Shown here: one piece after another, positions 55,357 through 64,000 of the stretch
Layout of the letters: each line of letters opens with the position of its first letter
Numbering within the stretch: position 1 is the first letter of the stretch
Assembly: GCA_039090855.1 (NCBI GenBank)
Contig: CM077006.1
Location: 51,593,336 to 51,657,335 of the forward strand
From: Macrothele yani
Taxonomy: Eukaryota > Arthropoda > Arachnida > Araneae > Macrothelidae
DNA: 64,000 bases
Direction of reading: 5' to 3'
The notes under the pieces: generated by a model
What the model saw: only the letters and a program-made list of their open reading frames with translations
Told to the model about the DNA's origin: nothing
The model's database searches: none
Made by a program: the position numbers and the translations under genes

Positions 55357-56383
55357 GGTAAATGAGTAGATTAGCGTCCTAAATTATTTCGTCGGAAAAA
55401 TGTTAGTACCTGGAAAAAGTGCAACGTACAGATTTTAGGTTATGGAAATTAATGGCAAATGGTGCAGAAATTTCATGTTTTAAATCTCTTTTAAAGATTT
55501 TTATCGTAATATTTACCTGTAAGTGCGAGGCTGTGAAGAGACACTGCAGTAGGCCTAACGCATCGCTACCGTGACAATGTCAAGCTTTGCTCCGTTGAAA
55601 GGAAGATTCGCTGCGGCGTGTAATTCATGCGCGGATGACTACAAGTACAGCCAAGTACGTTCTTGCCAGGAGCGAAGCATCATGTACGCATACGCTACAG
55701 AATATAGTTCATTCATATTTCGTCATTGTTTTTAAAGCAGATGTCGAGAAATGTTTCCTTCTTTTACACGATTCCCCGACTCCAAATAGAAAGTAAGAAT
55801 ATGGCTTTCTATGTTGTACAGAAAACTGGGGAAGTATAACTTTCGGTTCTGCTTAGGATGGCTCACATTTGTAACAGATTTGCTGGGCCACTGCAGTTTT
55901 TCTTCACCTGTTAATACTTGGTTTGCAGGTCAGTTTCTATCTCACTGATATGTATATTTTGCAAATCAAAGAGGTTTTTCCTGCCAACAACGCACAGGAT
56001 ACAACAAAATAAAGGGTGAATGATGTGGACCTATTTTATGTAGCGTATCACTACAACATTTATCACTCTCCTGCCAACAACATAACCACTTTCTCTTGTA
56101 CTCTTCTGCTTGTCATTTCAGTACAGCAATGGACCTTCCTTTTAACGGAGCAAAGCTTGACATCGTCGCGGTAGCGATGAGTTAGGCCTACCGCAGTGTC
56201 TCTTCACAGCATCACACTTAAAGGTAAATGTTACAATAAAAATCTTTAAAAGACATTTAAAATATGAAATTTCTGCACCATTTGCCATTAATTTCCGTAC
56301 TCTAAAATCTGTACGTCGCACTTTTTCCAGGTACTAACATTTTTCCGACGAAATAATTTAGGACGCTAATCAACACATTTACC
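55357..56383. mobile_element. 1,027-bp element with about 250-bp inverted ends and 8-bp target duplication
   Basis: The arms 55357-55605 and about 56133-56383 are reverse complements with scattered changes (cctaaattatttcgtcgg / ccgacgaaataatttagg; gcaaagcttgacat and its partner). The element starts GGTAAATG and ends CATTTACC. Both flanks carry taaaaatg (55349-55356 and 56384-56391), an 8-base target duplication. The centre (527 bp) has no transposase that I recognise. An 8-base duplication is known for hAT and Merlin superfamilies. The superfamily here is undetermined. Confidence 0.9.
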
Positions 56384-56391
56384 TAAAAATG

Positions 56392-58087
56392 AATGTAACT
56401 ATCTTATATCAGCTGTTCCCCCACTGTAAATTTCTATGCAGCAATTTGGATAATATACATAACTATCTTGGTATTAAGAGAAGAGTTCATCACACTAAGG
56501 TAAAACAACCAGTTTTGTCTCCATGTTGAAGAAAGTGTTAGTATGCAAAACTGTTTCCCTTTCATAACCACACATAGCACTTTGCTAACATCACTAAACT
56601 ATTTCACTAACACAATTGCTACATAAAATTATTAAATGGCAAAAAATATTAAACTTTTAGAAATACATTTTTATGACATAATTAAAGAGAACTATATTCC
56701 CTTACAAAAGAAAAGAAAAAACGATAGATAGGACTACTTCTACACTAACTGAAATAATATTCACTGGCTGTACTCAGAAAATTAAAAAAAATATTTTTTT
56801 GAAAAGAAAAAAAGCTGACCCTTCTTGTTTTGAGTAACTTCAGATTTTTCCCAGGTGCAGCAAGAATTTTTCTGACTTCTAATTGTTGTTATCAGGCATG
56901 AAAGTCGTCATGGCAGAAAAAGGTTGAACTTTTCCCACATAGGAATATGGAAAAATAATTAACCTTTCAGCATTTATTAACTACCCTAAGCACCATATAT
57001 GCATACATAAAAGCCATAAAATTGTCTAACATTCCTTTAGGAACGAATAAGAATTTTATTTTAGTCAATGTGCTTACATCAAACCAATAATGTCAATCCC
57101 ATTTTTATATACTGACCTAATTTGTTTTATTGCAATTATTTCATTTCTGCATCAATCTCAAGGACTCCCCAGATGACTTCCAAAATGGTGGAATTCCACC
57201 TTTTGATAGAACTCTTTCACCCCTGTGTTATGTGTGATAATAGCAAACAGCTAGCTTTTTCACAACATTGGTAGGGTTGTTTTTGTTTGTTTGTATCATC
57301 CTAGAACAACAACCATACAGGAACACAGATTACGGGGGTGGGGGAGGCTAACAGGCCTATAGCATAGGAGCCCACCATTACCAAGGGCCCCTGGAGGAGG
57401 CATGCTGCCACTTTGTAAATAACACAGCTTACTATGTTGGTGGCTCGTGGCAACTGAAACAGGTGGGGCCAGTAGCCGAAGTCAAACAATGAAATAAAAA
57501 AAAAACTGTCATTATTAGGCCAACTATTCAGACCCTTAACCCACCCCCAAGATTCCTTTACTCTGCCTCTGTTTACCCCCTGGACTCACAATAATGCCCA
57601 AATACGGTAGGAATGTGTCAACTATTGTATTGCACACGAAAAAAATTTCCTCAGAATAGAATGCATAACTATTAACAGAAAAATGTTCAAACTCCTTAAA
57701 TAAAATTTTTACCTTAAAACATATGAGCATTAATTTATGTTGGTTGTGCTTTGTGTTTCTTCAGATTTCTAAATTGAGGAATAATCACAGGATTCACAGG
57801 ATAAAAAACTGTAGTGAAAAAATAATAACTCCAAATAATATGTAGGGAGGGAACGTTTCATGAATTTCATCCCATATAGAATGAGTACCATACTACCATT
57901 TGCATTATTTGAAAGGTTTAACCTTTTTTTTAAAAAACTTGTGAAACCTAAAAACATATATGTACTCATGTGCAAATTATACTTACTTGTTTTCTCATTT
58001 ATTTATTTATTTTTAACATAGAAAATCATCTTAGTTAAAACTGAAATTAGTCCTTCAAAACGCTTTGTAAACTTCATACTCTTGGAA
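56392..58087. other. No recognisable feature
   Basis: AT-rich intron 1 DNA with a G-rich phrase at 57330-57350. No coding sign. Confidence 0.5.
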
Positions 58088-58088
58088 A

Positions 58089-58250
58089 CTCAAATTCTTG
58101 GGCTGATAAGCACAGAATTTTTTTAAGTGAAGCTTTTCGACTCAAATTCTTGGGCTGATGAGCACTGTTTTTTTTTTTTTTTTAAGTGAAGCTCAAACTA
58201 AACATTCTTGGGGTGATAAGCACTGAGTTTTTTTAAGTGAAGCTTTTCTT
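58089..58250. repeat. Three tandem copies of a 52-55-bp unit
   Basis: Units beginning ctcaaattcttgggctgat at 58089 and 58141, and a variant at 58197, each include agcact and end in tttaagtgaagct. Non-coding. Confidence 0.93.
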
Positions 58251-59333
58251 CCAAATTTAAAGCAAAAAACGGATATTTTAACAAAATATCCACTCCATTC
58301 ATTGTACTCGACAAGCAAAAAAGTCACGACACGAAGGAACATCAATGAGAGAGACACACACAGAAAAAACAACTAACTGAACTTTGCTACGACATTTAAA
58401 ACCCTCTCGCCACCTTTGAGCTTGGTCGGGGTAAGCTTCTCTGTCAACCCACGGCGTTAAGGAAATGGATACACTCTTGGCCAATCAAATTAGTGCGCAG
58501 CTTTCTTTGCACACGTGGGTAAGACAGTGTTGTATGTAAGTCTTCATACTGAATGAGATGGGGAGGAAATCGTCTCCTTTTCGCTTGCGTAGTGATGTTA
58601 CTGGGGCCTGTTGGAGCTGGCCCCAATAACCTCACACTCTAAACGTGAGCTTTCCTCAGGGAATAGTTTTTCGTTTTTGAAGGAAACTTTTCCCTTAGGT
58701 AATGGTTTTTGAAGGGAAAAGTTTATCACCACGTAGTTAAGTGAAAGAATAAGAATCAGGGCTAAAAAAAAAAAAAATTTCTAGAAATAGAAATTTTTAA
58801 GTGGGGCCCAGCCCCTAATGACAAATTGCCCCTGCAGCTTACATATTTATATATATAAAGAGAAGTAAAATAGTTTTAGCTTTGCCTCGTATGAGTTCTA
58901 CTTGATCACAAACAGAGGCTAGTAGATGAACAGATTTGAAGGCAGTGACTCACTAAGGGTAAAGTTTCATGTTGTGTACAGCGGGGTTGTAGAGACAGTT
59001 TCAGCTTTTTCACTACCATCCACTTACACCTCCCTGCTTGCACTTAGAACCATTAATGGACAAAATCCGCTGTGACTTCACATTACATAAAACAAAAATG
59101 ATGCACAAAGAAGTACACAATGCTAAATTATTAAAAATTTCAAGACAAAATCTAGGAAGGAATCTTAAGCTTTTAACTCATGTTCTTGTGAGAACAGTGG
59201 AAAACACAGCATATTTTTTTATGAAAACTCTGCAGGTAATTTATCAGTTTGAAGAATGCACTACATATTAATTATCACTAGCATATTTCTACAGTTTTCG
59301 TTTTAATGAACTTAATAATGATTCTCCATCATA
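58251..59333. other. No recognisable feature
   Basis: Intron 1 DNA. The stretch 58300-58680 is somewhat GC-richer, with short open frames on the minus strand (58299-58635) but no domain known to me. Confidence 0.45.
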
Positions 59334-59545
59334 AGTCTTTTGGGGGGCCCACTAAGGCCTAGATCTGGTCCTGCAACCTTGAGTATACACAGTTGCACAT
59401 TCTCCAAGAAGGGAAGTGAGCCAGTGCAACCAGACAAACACACCCCCCATGCCTGATTTGGGACTTGAACCCGAGTCCCTCTTGGGTGAATGGTAGAAAG
59501 GCCAGCATCTACAACCATTTGGCAGGTGGTACAGCTAATACTGGC
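59334..59545 (-). mobile_element. tRNA-derived SINE, diverged copy
   Basis: The body phrase gagccagtgcaaccagacaaacaca and the B-box complement gacttgaacccgag match the family at low identity. The A-box area (ttggcaggtggta) has decayed. Older than the other copies. Confidence 0.65.
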
Positions 59546-59633
59546 AACAGTTAATGCCTTTATCAAAAGTGGCATGAGGTGATGCCTTCTGATCTATCTT
59601 GATTTAAAACTTATAGGCCAGTGTCCCAGATCA

Positions 59634-59848
59634 GTTGTTCTTTTTTGTGGGCTTAACGACCACTGTGAGCAACTTAGTGGGCTATATAAGCAGTCACTTA
59701 TTTCTAATTTAGGGCCACTGACTCCAGGGAAGGGAGAGAGCCAGTGCCGTAAGACAAACACATCCATGCCTCACCGGGATTCGAACCCGGGCCCATCTCG
59801 GACGAATGATCAGAAGCTGTCGCTTATACCACTGTGCCACCGGGGCAG
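59634..59848 (-). mobile_element. tRNA-derived SINE, copy
   Basis: Minus-strand head gccccggtggcacagtgg with B-box GGGTTCGAATCC, the shared body, and a short T run (59640-59646) as the tail. No clear target duplication. Confidence 0.88.
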
Positions 59849-59886
59849 CTCACTTGAAGTTCCTCTAGCTTTAGAAATTTCCTTAA

Positions 59887-60270
59887 CCCCTTAGTGTCCA
59901 GGTACGTAATATTACATTAACAAATGATAGTGCAAGAAAATCGAGATCCGTAATATTACAGGCCTACTGATGTTAGGTAGGGTGCCATGTTTTTGCATAT
60001 ATCACACAAATATCGACTTTTGAAATAATTGTCCTTTCCCCACGATGTGTACTGGTTTTTTGTTTTATAATTACCAGAATGATGCCTGTATTATTACGGA
60101 TCAGGATTTCGTCGTGTTTGTTTTTCACAGTGTACTGTTGCTCATTACTAATTTTCTGAAAACATGTTTTGTGTACGTTCGTTGTCTGGAATCAAGCTAC
60201 TTATACCTTGCAAAAAACAATTGTGGTTTTTTTTACCGGTTGTTTTAATTTTCCTTGTGATCTTAAGTGG
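59887..60270. mobile_element. Possible piggyBac-like MITE, 384 bp
   Basis: TTAA at 59883-59886 and 60271-60274 flank ends ccccttagtgtcc and, reversed, ccacttaagatca, which pair over only a few bases. No transposase. The TTAA target and the CC-start fit piggyBac MITEs, but the inverted repeat is weak. Confidence 0.45.
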
Positions 60271-60319
60271 TTAATGAAAGATGGTGGTATCAGAGCCATT
60301 GAAGACCGGTGTTCATCGT

Positions 60320-60540
60320 TTTTTTCTTTTTTTGCTCTTGTTTTGGGGTTTTATGATCCCCATGAGCAATTACGAGGGCTATAAGGGTTCATGTGTCCCT
60401 AATTTAGGGCCACCAATTCCAGGGAAGGGAGAGAGGGCGCCATCAGTCAAATACATCACCTATGTCTCATGAGAACTTGAACGCGGTCCATCTCGTAGGA
60501 ATGATCAGAGGTCTGCATCTCCGCCCAATGGGGTAGCTGT
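60320..60540 (-). mobile_element. tRNA-derived SINE, damaged copy
   Basis: Body phrases ccctaatttagggccacc and ccagggaagggagaga match. The B-box (gaacttgaacgcgg complement) and A-box have changed, and the T-rich tail at 60318-60335 is interrupted. It lies only 150 bases from the exon 1 donor. Confidence 0.8.
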
Positions 60541-60689
60541 TCTTCAATTTTCCAAAACAAAATCAAACAAAATGAACTACTACTCCCCGCGAACAGTGAG
60601 ACTTAACAGAAGCGTTGCTTTGATCTTGCACATAAATAACACTAGTTTCTGCACCGTAGACTCTAACTTCTCTGCTGCATGCAACTTAC

Positions 60690-61022
60690 CGTTGGGTCCC
60701 TTTCTGCTACCATGATCTCGAAGCTATCAGGAGCTCTGTTTTTGAGGGAATATGCTATGGATGAGCCAATTATACCTCCACCAACGATGGCGAAATCAAC
60801 ATGCTTTGGCACTTTTTCAACTGGTGGGCGAAACTGTCCTTTTCTATACCGCGCGAATTCATCTTTAAGCATTTCGTACGTTTTTTTACTTGCACTAACG
60901 TTCTGCTCTTGGAGACGCCGCTCTCGTGCTCGTTTAATATCATCGGAACACGCTCGAGAAAAGCCAGGTCTAACCGGAGAAACATTACGAGCGATCCCAC
61001 AGAAGTTTCTGCTGAACCACAT
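60690..61022 (-). CDS. FOXRED1: FOXRED1 exon 1: start codon, targeting peptide, FAD-binding loop
   Basis: 111 codons from ATG at 61022. FOXRED1 is an FAD-dependent oxidoreductase of the mitochondrial matrix needed to assemble respiratory complex I. The N-terminus MWFSRNFCGIARNVSPVRPG is basic and serine-rich without acids until residue 27, fitting a mitochondrial presequence. A charged helix follows (residues 28-60), then the Rossmann strand VDFAIVGGGIIGSSIAYSL with the dinucleotide-binding glycines at 81, 83 and 86. VAERD, with acidic residue 107, comes at the end of the second strand (FAD ribose contact). Splice donor gtaagt at 60689-60684, phase 0. The start is the first methionine of the open frame. 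A long open frame on the opposite strand is a shadow. Confidence 0.94.
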
Positions 61023-61240
61023 TATTACTAAGCTATATCAAACGAAAAACAACGCCTCCCTACTGAAGAGCTTCATCTATCTGATGAAGATTAACTAACT
61101 CGTGAAGCTCAAGAGTCACACGTGATACACAACTATAAACAAAACACGCTACATAAAGAGTGCTGCCAGTTTAACAAATCTATCCGCTCTTTTACTGAGC
61201 AATATGACCATTTACTGCAAATCAGTTGAAAAGTTTACTT
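61023..61240 (-). promoter_or_regulatory. FOXRED1: Presumed FOXRED1 5' untranslated and promoter region
   Basis: The only non-repeat DNA between the start codon and the upstream SINE cluster is about 220 bases. An E-box cacgtg lies at 61119-61124. No TATA box or CpG-rich island is evident. Transcription start not located. Confidence 0.35.
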
Positions 61241-61262
61241 TTGTTTTTTTTTTTTGCTGTTT

Positions 61263-61482
61263 TTTTTTTTTTTTGGTTGGAGGTTTAACGACCACCGTGA
61301 GCAACTCAATGGGCTATAAGCAGTCGCCCGTCCCTAATTTAGGGTCACTGGTTCCAGGGAAGGGAGAGAGCCAGTGCCGTAAGACAAACACAACATCCAT
61401 GCCTCACCGGGATTCGAACCCGGACCCCGTTCGGACGAATGATCAGAGGCCATCGCTTAGACCACTGCGCCACCGGGGCGGC
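61263..61482 (-). mobile_element. tRNA-derived SINE, best-preserved copy
   Basis: Target duplication tttttgctgttt at 61251-61262 and 61483-61494. Head reads gccgccccggtggcgcagtg, with intact A-box TGGCGCAGTGG and B-box GGTTCGAATCC. Body and poly(A) tail are complete. It is inserted in the tail of the next SINE. Confidence 0.95.
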
Positions 61483-61917
61483 TTTTTGCTGTTTAACGAC
61501 CACCGTGAGCAACTCAATGGGCTATAAGCATAGTCGCCCGTCCCTAATTTAGGGTCGCTAGTTCAAGGGAAGGGAGAAAACCAGTGCCTTAATACAAACA
61601 CAACATCCATGCTTCCCCGGGATTTTTTTTTTTGATTGGAAGTTTAACGACCACTGTGAGCTACTCAATGGGCAATAAGCAGTCGCCTGTCCCTAATTTA
61701 GAGTCACTGGTTCCATGCAAGAGATAGAACCAGTAACGTAAGACAAACACAAATTCCATGCCTCACCGCGGGATTCGAACCCGGGCCCCTTTCAGACGAA
61801 AGATCAGAAGCCATCGCTTACACCACTGCGCCACCCGGGAGGCCACCGGGATTCGAACACGTGCACTTTTTGGAGGACTGATCAGAGGCCACCGCTTAGA
61901 CTACTGCGCCACCGGGA
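61483..61917 (-). mobile_element. tRNA-derived SINE split by another SINE
   Basis: Body at 61495-61623 and tRNA-like head at 61846-61917 (cactgcgccacc at its end), separated by the SINE at 61624-61845. Its own tail has been interrupted by the SINE at 61263-61482. Confidence 0.9.
61624..61845 (-). mobile_element. tRNA-derived SINE inserted in a SINE
   Basis: Short duplication ccgggat at 61617-61623 and 61846-61852, which lies in the B-box region of the host SINE. T-run tail, body, and head with GGGTTCGAATCCC are intact. Confidence 0.92.
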
Positions 61918-61933
61918 AGATAATCTCATTATA

Positions 61934-63319
61934 CACTGCTAGCCACCCAAAATGCAACACCAAGAAGGACACAAGATAGCACAGCCAGATTTACTGGACA
62001 CATAACAACGGATACAAAGATGAAACGATTGAGCTTGCAGGCCCGTGCAACTTGCGGAGCACCCAGATATCAATAGTTCGTGTGACCCCCATGGCTGGCA
62101 ATAACGGCCACAACACGCAGCGGCATCGAACGAAAGAGGCTTTGGATGTCGGCTTTGGGTATGTCGGTCCAGGCTGCTTCCACACGTTGCCACATTTCAT
62201 CAGGCGTAGCGCGGGTGCTGCTTGCCGATCAGCGACCAGACGTGTTTGATGGGCGACAAATCGGGAGAACAGGCTGGTCACGGCAGCAGTGACACCTGCT
62301 GGGCCGCGAAGAATTGTTGCACGATTCGTGCCACGTGCATGCGCTCATTGTCCTGTTAAAACCTGGCCGCTGGCAGGTCCTGCAGGTAAGGGAGTACTAC
62401 AGGCTTCAAAAGGACGGAGATGTAGCGGTGGATGTTGAGTGTACCGGCGATGAGTACCAGAGGGGTGCGGGTGTCATATCCAATTGCGCCCCAAACCATA
62501 ACGCCAGGCGACGGACCGGTATGGCGATGCATAATGCCGGCGTCATACAGTCTCTCGCCGCGGTGCCACCACACGCGGATCCGACCATCGTGGTGTTGCA
62601 GGCAGAAGCGGGATTCGTCGGAGAAGACAATGTCGTGCCATTCCGTAGTCCAGGTGCGGCGTTCAACGGCCCACTGCCGCCGCACTCGCCGGTGGTGTAA
62701 CGTCAATGGTAATCGGAGCAATGGGCGCCTTGCGACAAGTCCCGGCTCCTGCAGACGGCGTCAAACGGTACGTGCTGACACAGGTTGTTGCGCAACCTAA
62801 TTGCTGCGCTAACGTTCGTGATCTAGCGGTGCTAGCCGTCAATGCCCGCCGCACTACATGCCGGTCCTCTCGTTCGGTGGTGCGCCTCGGCTGCGCAACC
62901 GCTCACGTCGGTCCGTCCGTCCCACCTACACCCACCGAATCCATACTCGCCTCACTGTGGCTGGATGCCATCCCACACGGGCGCCGATGTCTCGGTAAGA
63001 TAAACCGCTGTCGTGATAAGCCACTATTCGTTCTCTGTCGAACTCCGAAACGTGCTGGAATGACTGTCTTATTATACGACGAGGCATCAGGAAGCATCCC
63101 ACGCACAGGTCCGGCAGCACAACACACTTCCACTACTTACACCCCGTCTTTTGTGCACCCTTCTTATAGTGCTTCTTGGTGGCGTGCAGGGCGCACATGA
63201 TTTGCATATGCCCTGCAATGCTAATCGTTTGCATGTCCTTTCGCGGGCGACGCATGCTGCGAATTTCAGGCCAATCGGATGCTTCCTTCTTGATGTTGCA
63301 TTTTGGGTGGCCAGCAGTG
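61934..63319 (-). mobile_element. Tc1-like element, family D, complete copy
   Basis: Ends cactgctagccacccaaaat and its reverse at 63295-63319. TA is present on the left (61932-61933) but reads CA on the right. Length 1,386 bp. Transposase: HVSEFDRERIVAYHDSGLSY, ATVRRVWIRWV, then a frame break; SARTVRRLQ-type middle; WHDIVFSDESRFCLQHHDGR with the first aspartate; a stop before QDNERMHVARIV; LLP, stop, PACSPDLSPIKHVWSLIGK. The third catalytic residue is lysine, as in the copy at 42533. GC content is higher than in its surroundings. It lies upstream of FOXRED1. Confidence 0.93.
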
Positions 63320-63482
63320 CATATATCACTATAACATCATTTCGTGCTATGCGTAACGTATAAAAACACAGACCTAAGTCATTGCACTATCCACTTTCAT
63401 GTAAAAATATCCTCAAGTGCTATACTGAACTATATTTATTTACATTCGTTTAAAAGCTATATACAACAGATTAAAAACACAA
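63320..63482. other. No recognisable feature
   Basis: Short AT-rich interval between the Tc1 element and the Penelope-like fragment. Confidence 0.5.
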
Positions 63483-63516
63483 GATCTTTTGCATTAGCAG
63501 CTACCGCATCATCGGG
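63483..63516 (-). other. Hammerhead-like core motif, second PLE
   Basis: Minus strand cccgatgatgcggtagctgc leads to tgcaaaagatc: a degraded CUGAUGA box (CCGATGA) and a GAAA-like box (CAAAA) followed by GATC, in the same place relative to the GIY-YIG domain as the motif at 35930-35962. Confidence 0.28.
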
Positions 63517-63980
63517 TGACACATAGCATATGGAACTAGAGTTCTTAAATAGTTTTAATATGATGGTATTGAAGAAACTGTAAAGCGCCGCCTGACGGTA
63601 CAGTAATGACATACATCACTGAAATACATTCGTAACGCCCTCTGCAAAATAAACCCAGAATAGTAATTATAAAGGTAATGGTAGTCCATTTAACAAGTTC
63701 TTCCAGTCCCGAGGAATAAGGTACGGCATATCATCATTGCAACATTTATCACCGAACTGGTGAATAAACATGCTTTCCATATACAATAAAGAAACTTTGT
63801 CCTTTGGGCCGTAAGTCAACAGATGCGAAGCATTCCAGTCAGGAATGTAGGTACCAGCACTGACCAGGCGTGAGAGAGAAGTATCAGTAGATTTACGCTT
63901 GACATTATACTGATGTTCAGCCAACCTGATACCAAAATTTCTAAAAGTCGAACCTATGTATTTACGGGATAGATCCAAAA
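63483..63980 (-). pseudogene. Second Penelope-like fragment: GIY-YIG domain and 3' region
   Basis: The frame 63667-63978 (103 codons) reads RKYIGSTFRNFGIRLAEHQY, the GIY-YIG nuclease signature with arginine and histidine in place, then LSRLVSAGTYIPDW, parallel to ALSRLVNKGSYFP of the other PLE. It ends LLNGLPLPL. The frame is open. Upstream (right) it stops at an A run (63977-63992), so the reverse transcriptase is absent from the window. The 3' region holds a motif like the other PLE's (63483-63516). Confidence 0.85.
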
Positions 63981-64000
63981 AAAAAAAAAAAAGGTTACAA

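Noticed and set aside
60679..61098. 139-codon open frame on the plus strand opposite FOXRED1 exon 1
   Set aside because: It is the antisense shadow of a strongly conserved exon; no domain is visible in its translation.
62706..63200. 164-codon plus-strand frame
   Set aside because: Antisense to the GC-rich Tc1 family D transposase; high GC leaves frames open by chance.

Overview
The window is nuclear DNA from an animal, most likely an invertebrate (arthropod, perhaps chelicerate; the species cannot be fixed from sequence alone). The evidence is a spliced mitochondrial gene with GT/AG introns of 10 to 20 kb, AT-rich intron DNA, tRNA-derived SINEs with poly(A) tails, and many Tc1/mariner, hAT, piggyBac-like, Helitron, RTE-type LINE and Penelope-like elements. 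I found no bacterial operon, CRISPR array, virus or toxin gene.

One host gene runs through almost the whole window on the minus strand: an orthologue of FOXRED1, the mitochondrial FAD-dependent oxidoreductase that assists complex I assembly. Five coding exons join in phase: 60690-61022 (start codon, targeting peptide, FAD-binding loop), 50100-50229, 29913-30012, 12224-12318 and 1900-2078. They encode 279 residues that follow the family order without a gap. The gene continues past the left edge, where about the last 40 percent of the protein must lie. Introns 1 to 4 are 10,460, 20,087, 17,594 and 10,145 bp. Coding bases make up about 1.3 percent of the window.

Intron 5 (1-1899) holds a dead LINE tail with a restriction-like endonuclease, a mariner scrap and a short foldback. 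Intron 4 (2079-12223) holds RTE LINE fragments, an 887-bp near-perfect hairpin, a Tc1 copy, a mariner inserted in an 80-bp tandem repeat, and a SINE. Intron 3 (12319-29912) is a stack of nested elements: a mariner inside a hAT inside a Tc1-like element, with a SINE in the other half of that Tc1. It also has a mariner with duplicated left end, a deleted mariner with intact ends and a Helitron 3' end. Intron 2 (30013-50099) holds palindromes, a complete Tc1, a Penelope-like element (12-bp target duplication, inverted ends) inside a mariner remnant, a Tc1 inside another mariner, a piggyBac-like element, a 141-145-bp tandem array, a tRNA-Ser-like sequence and a nearly full-length RTE LINE. Intron 1 (50230-60689) holds degenerate tandem repeats, a hAT remnant, a 1,027-bp long-TIR element with 8-bp target duplication, and SINEs. 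Upstream of the gene (61023-64000) are three interlocked SINEs, a complete Tc1 with dead transposase, and a second Penelope-like fragment.

Nearly all element genes carry stops or frameshifts; the RTE at 45995-48915 is the most intact, with one frameshift. The most notable items are the tRNA-derived SINE family (eight copies, all in gene-sense orientation), the 1,027-bp long-TIR element, the 430-bp-arm hairpin in a transcribed intron, and hammerhead-like motifs behind both GIY-YIG domains. I did not find a new biological system that can be defended beyond these elements.
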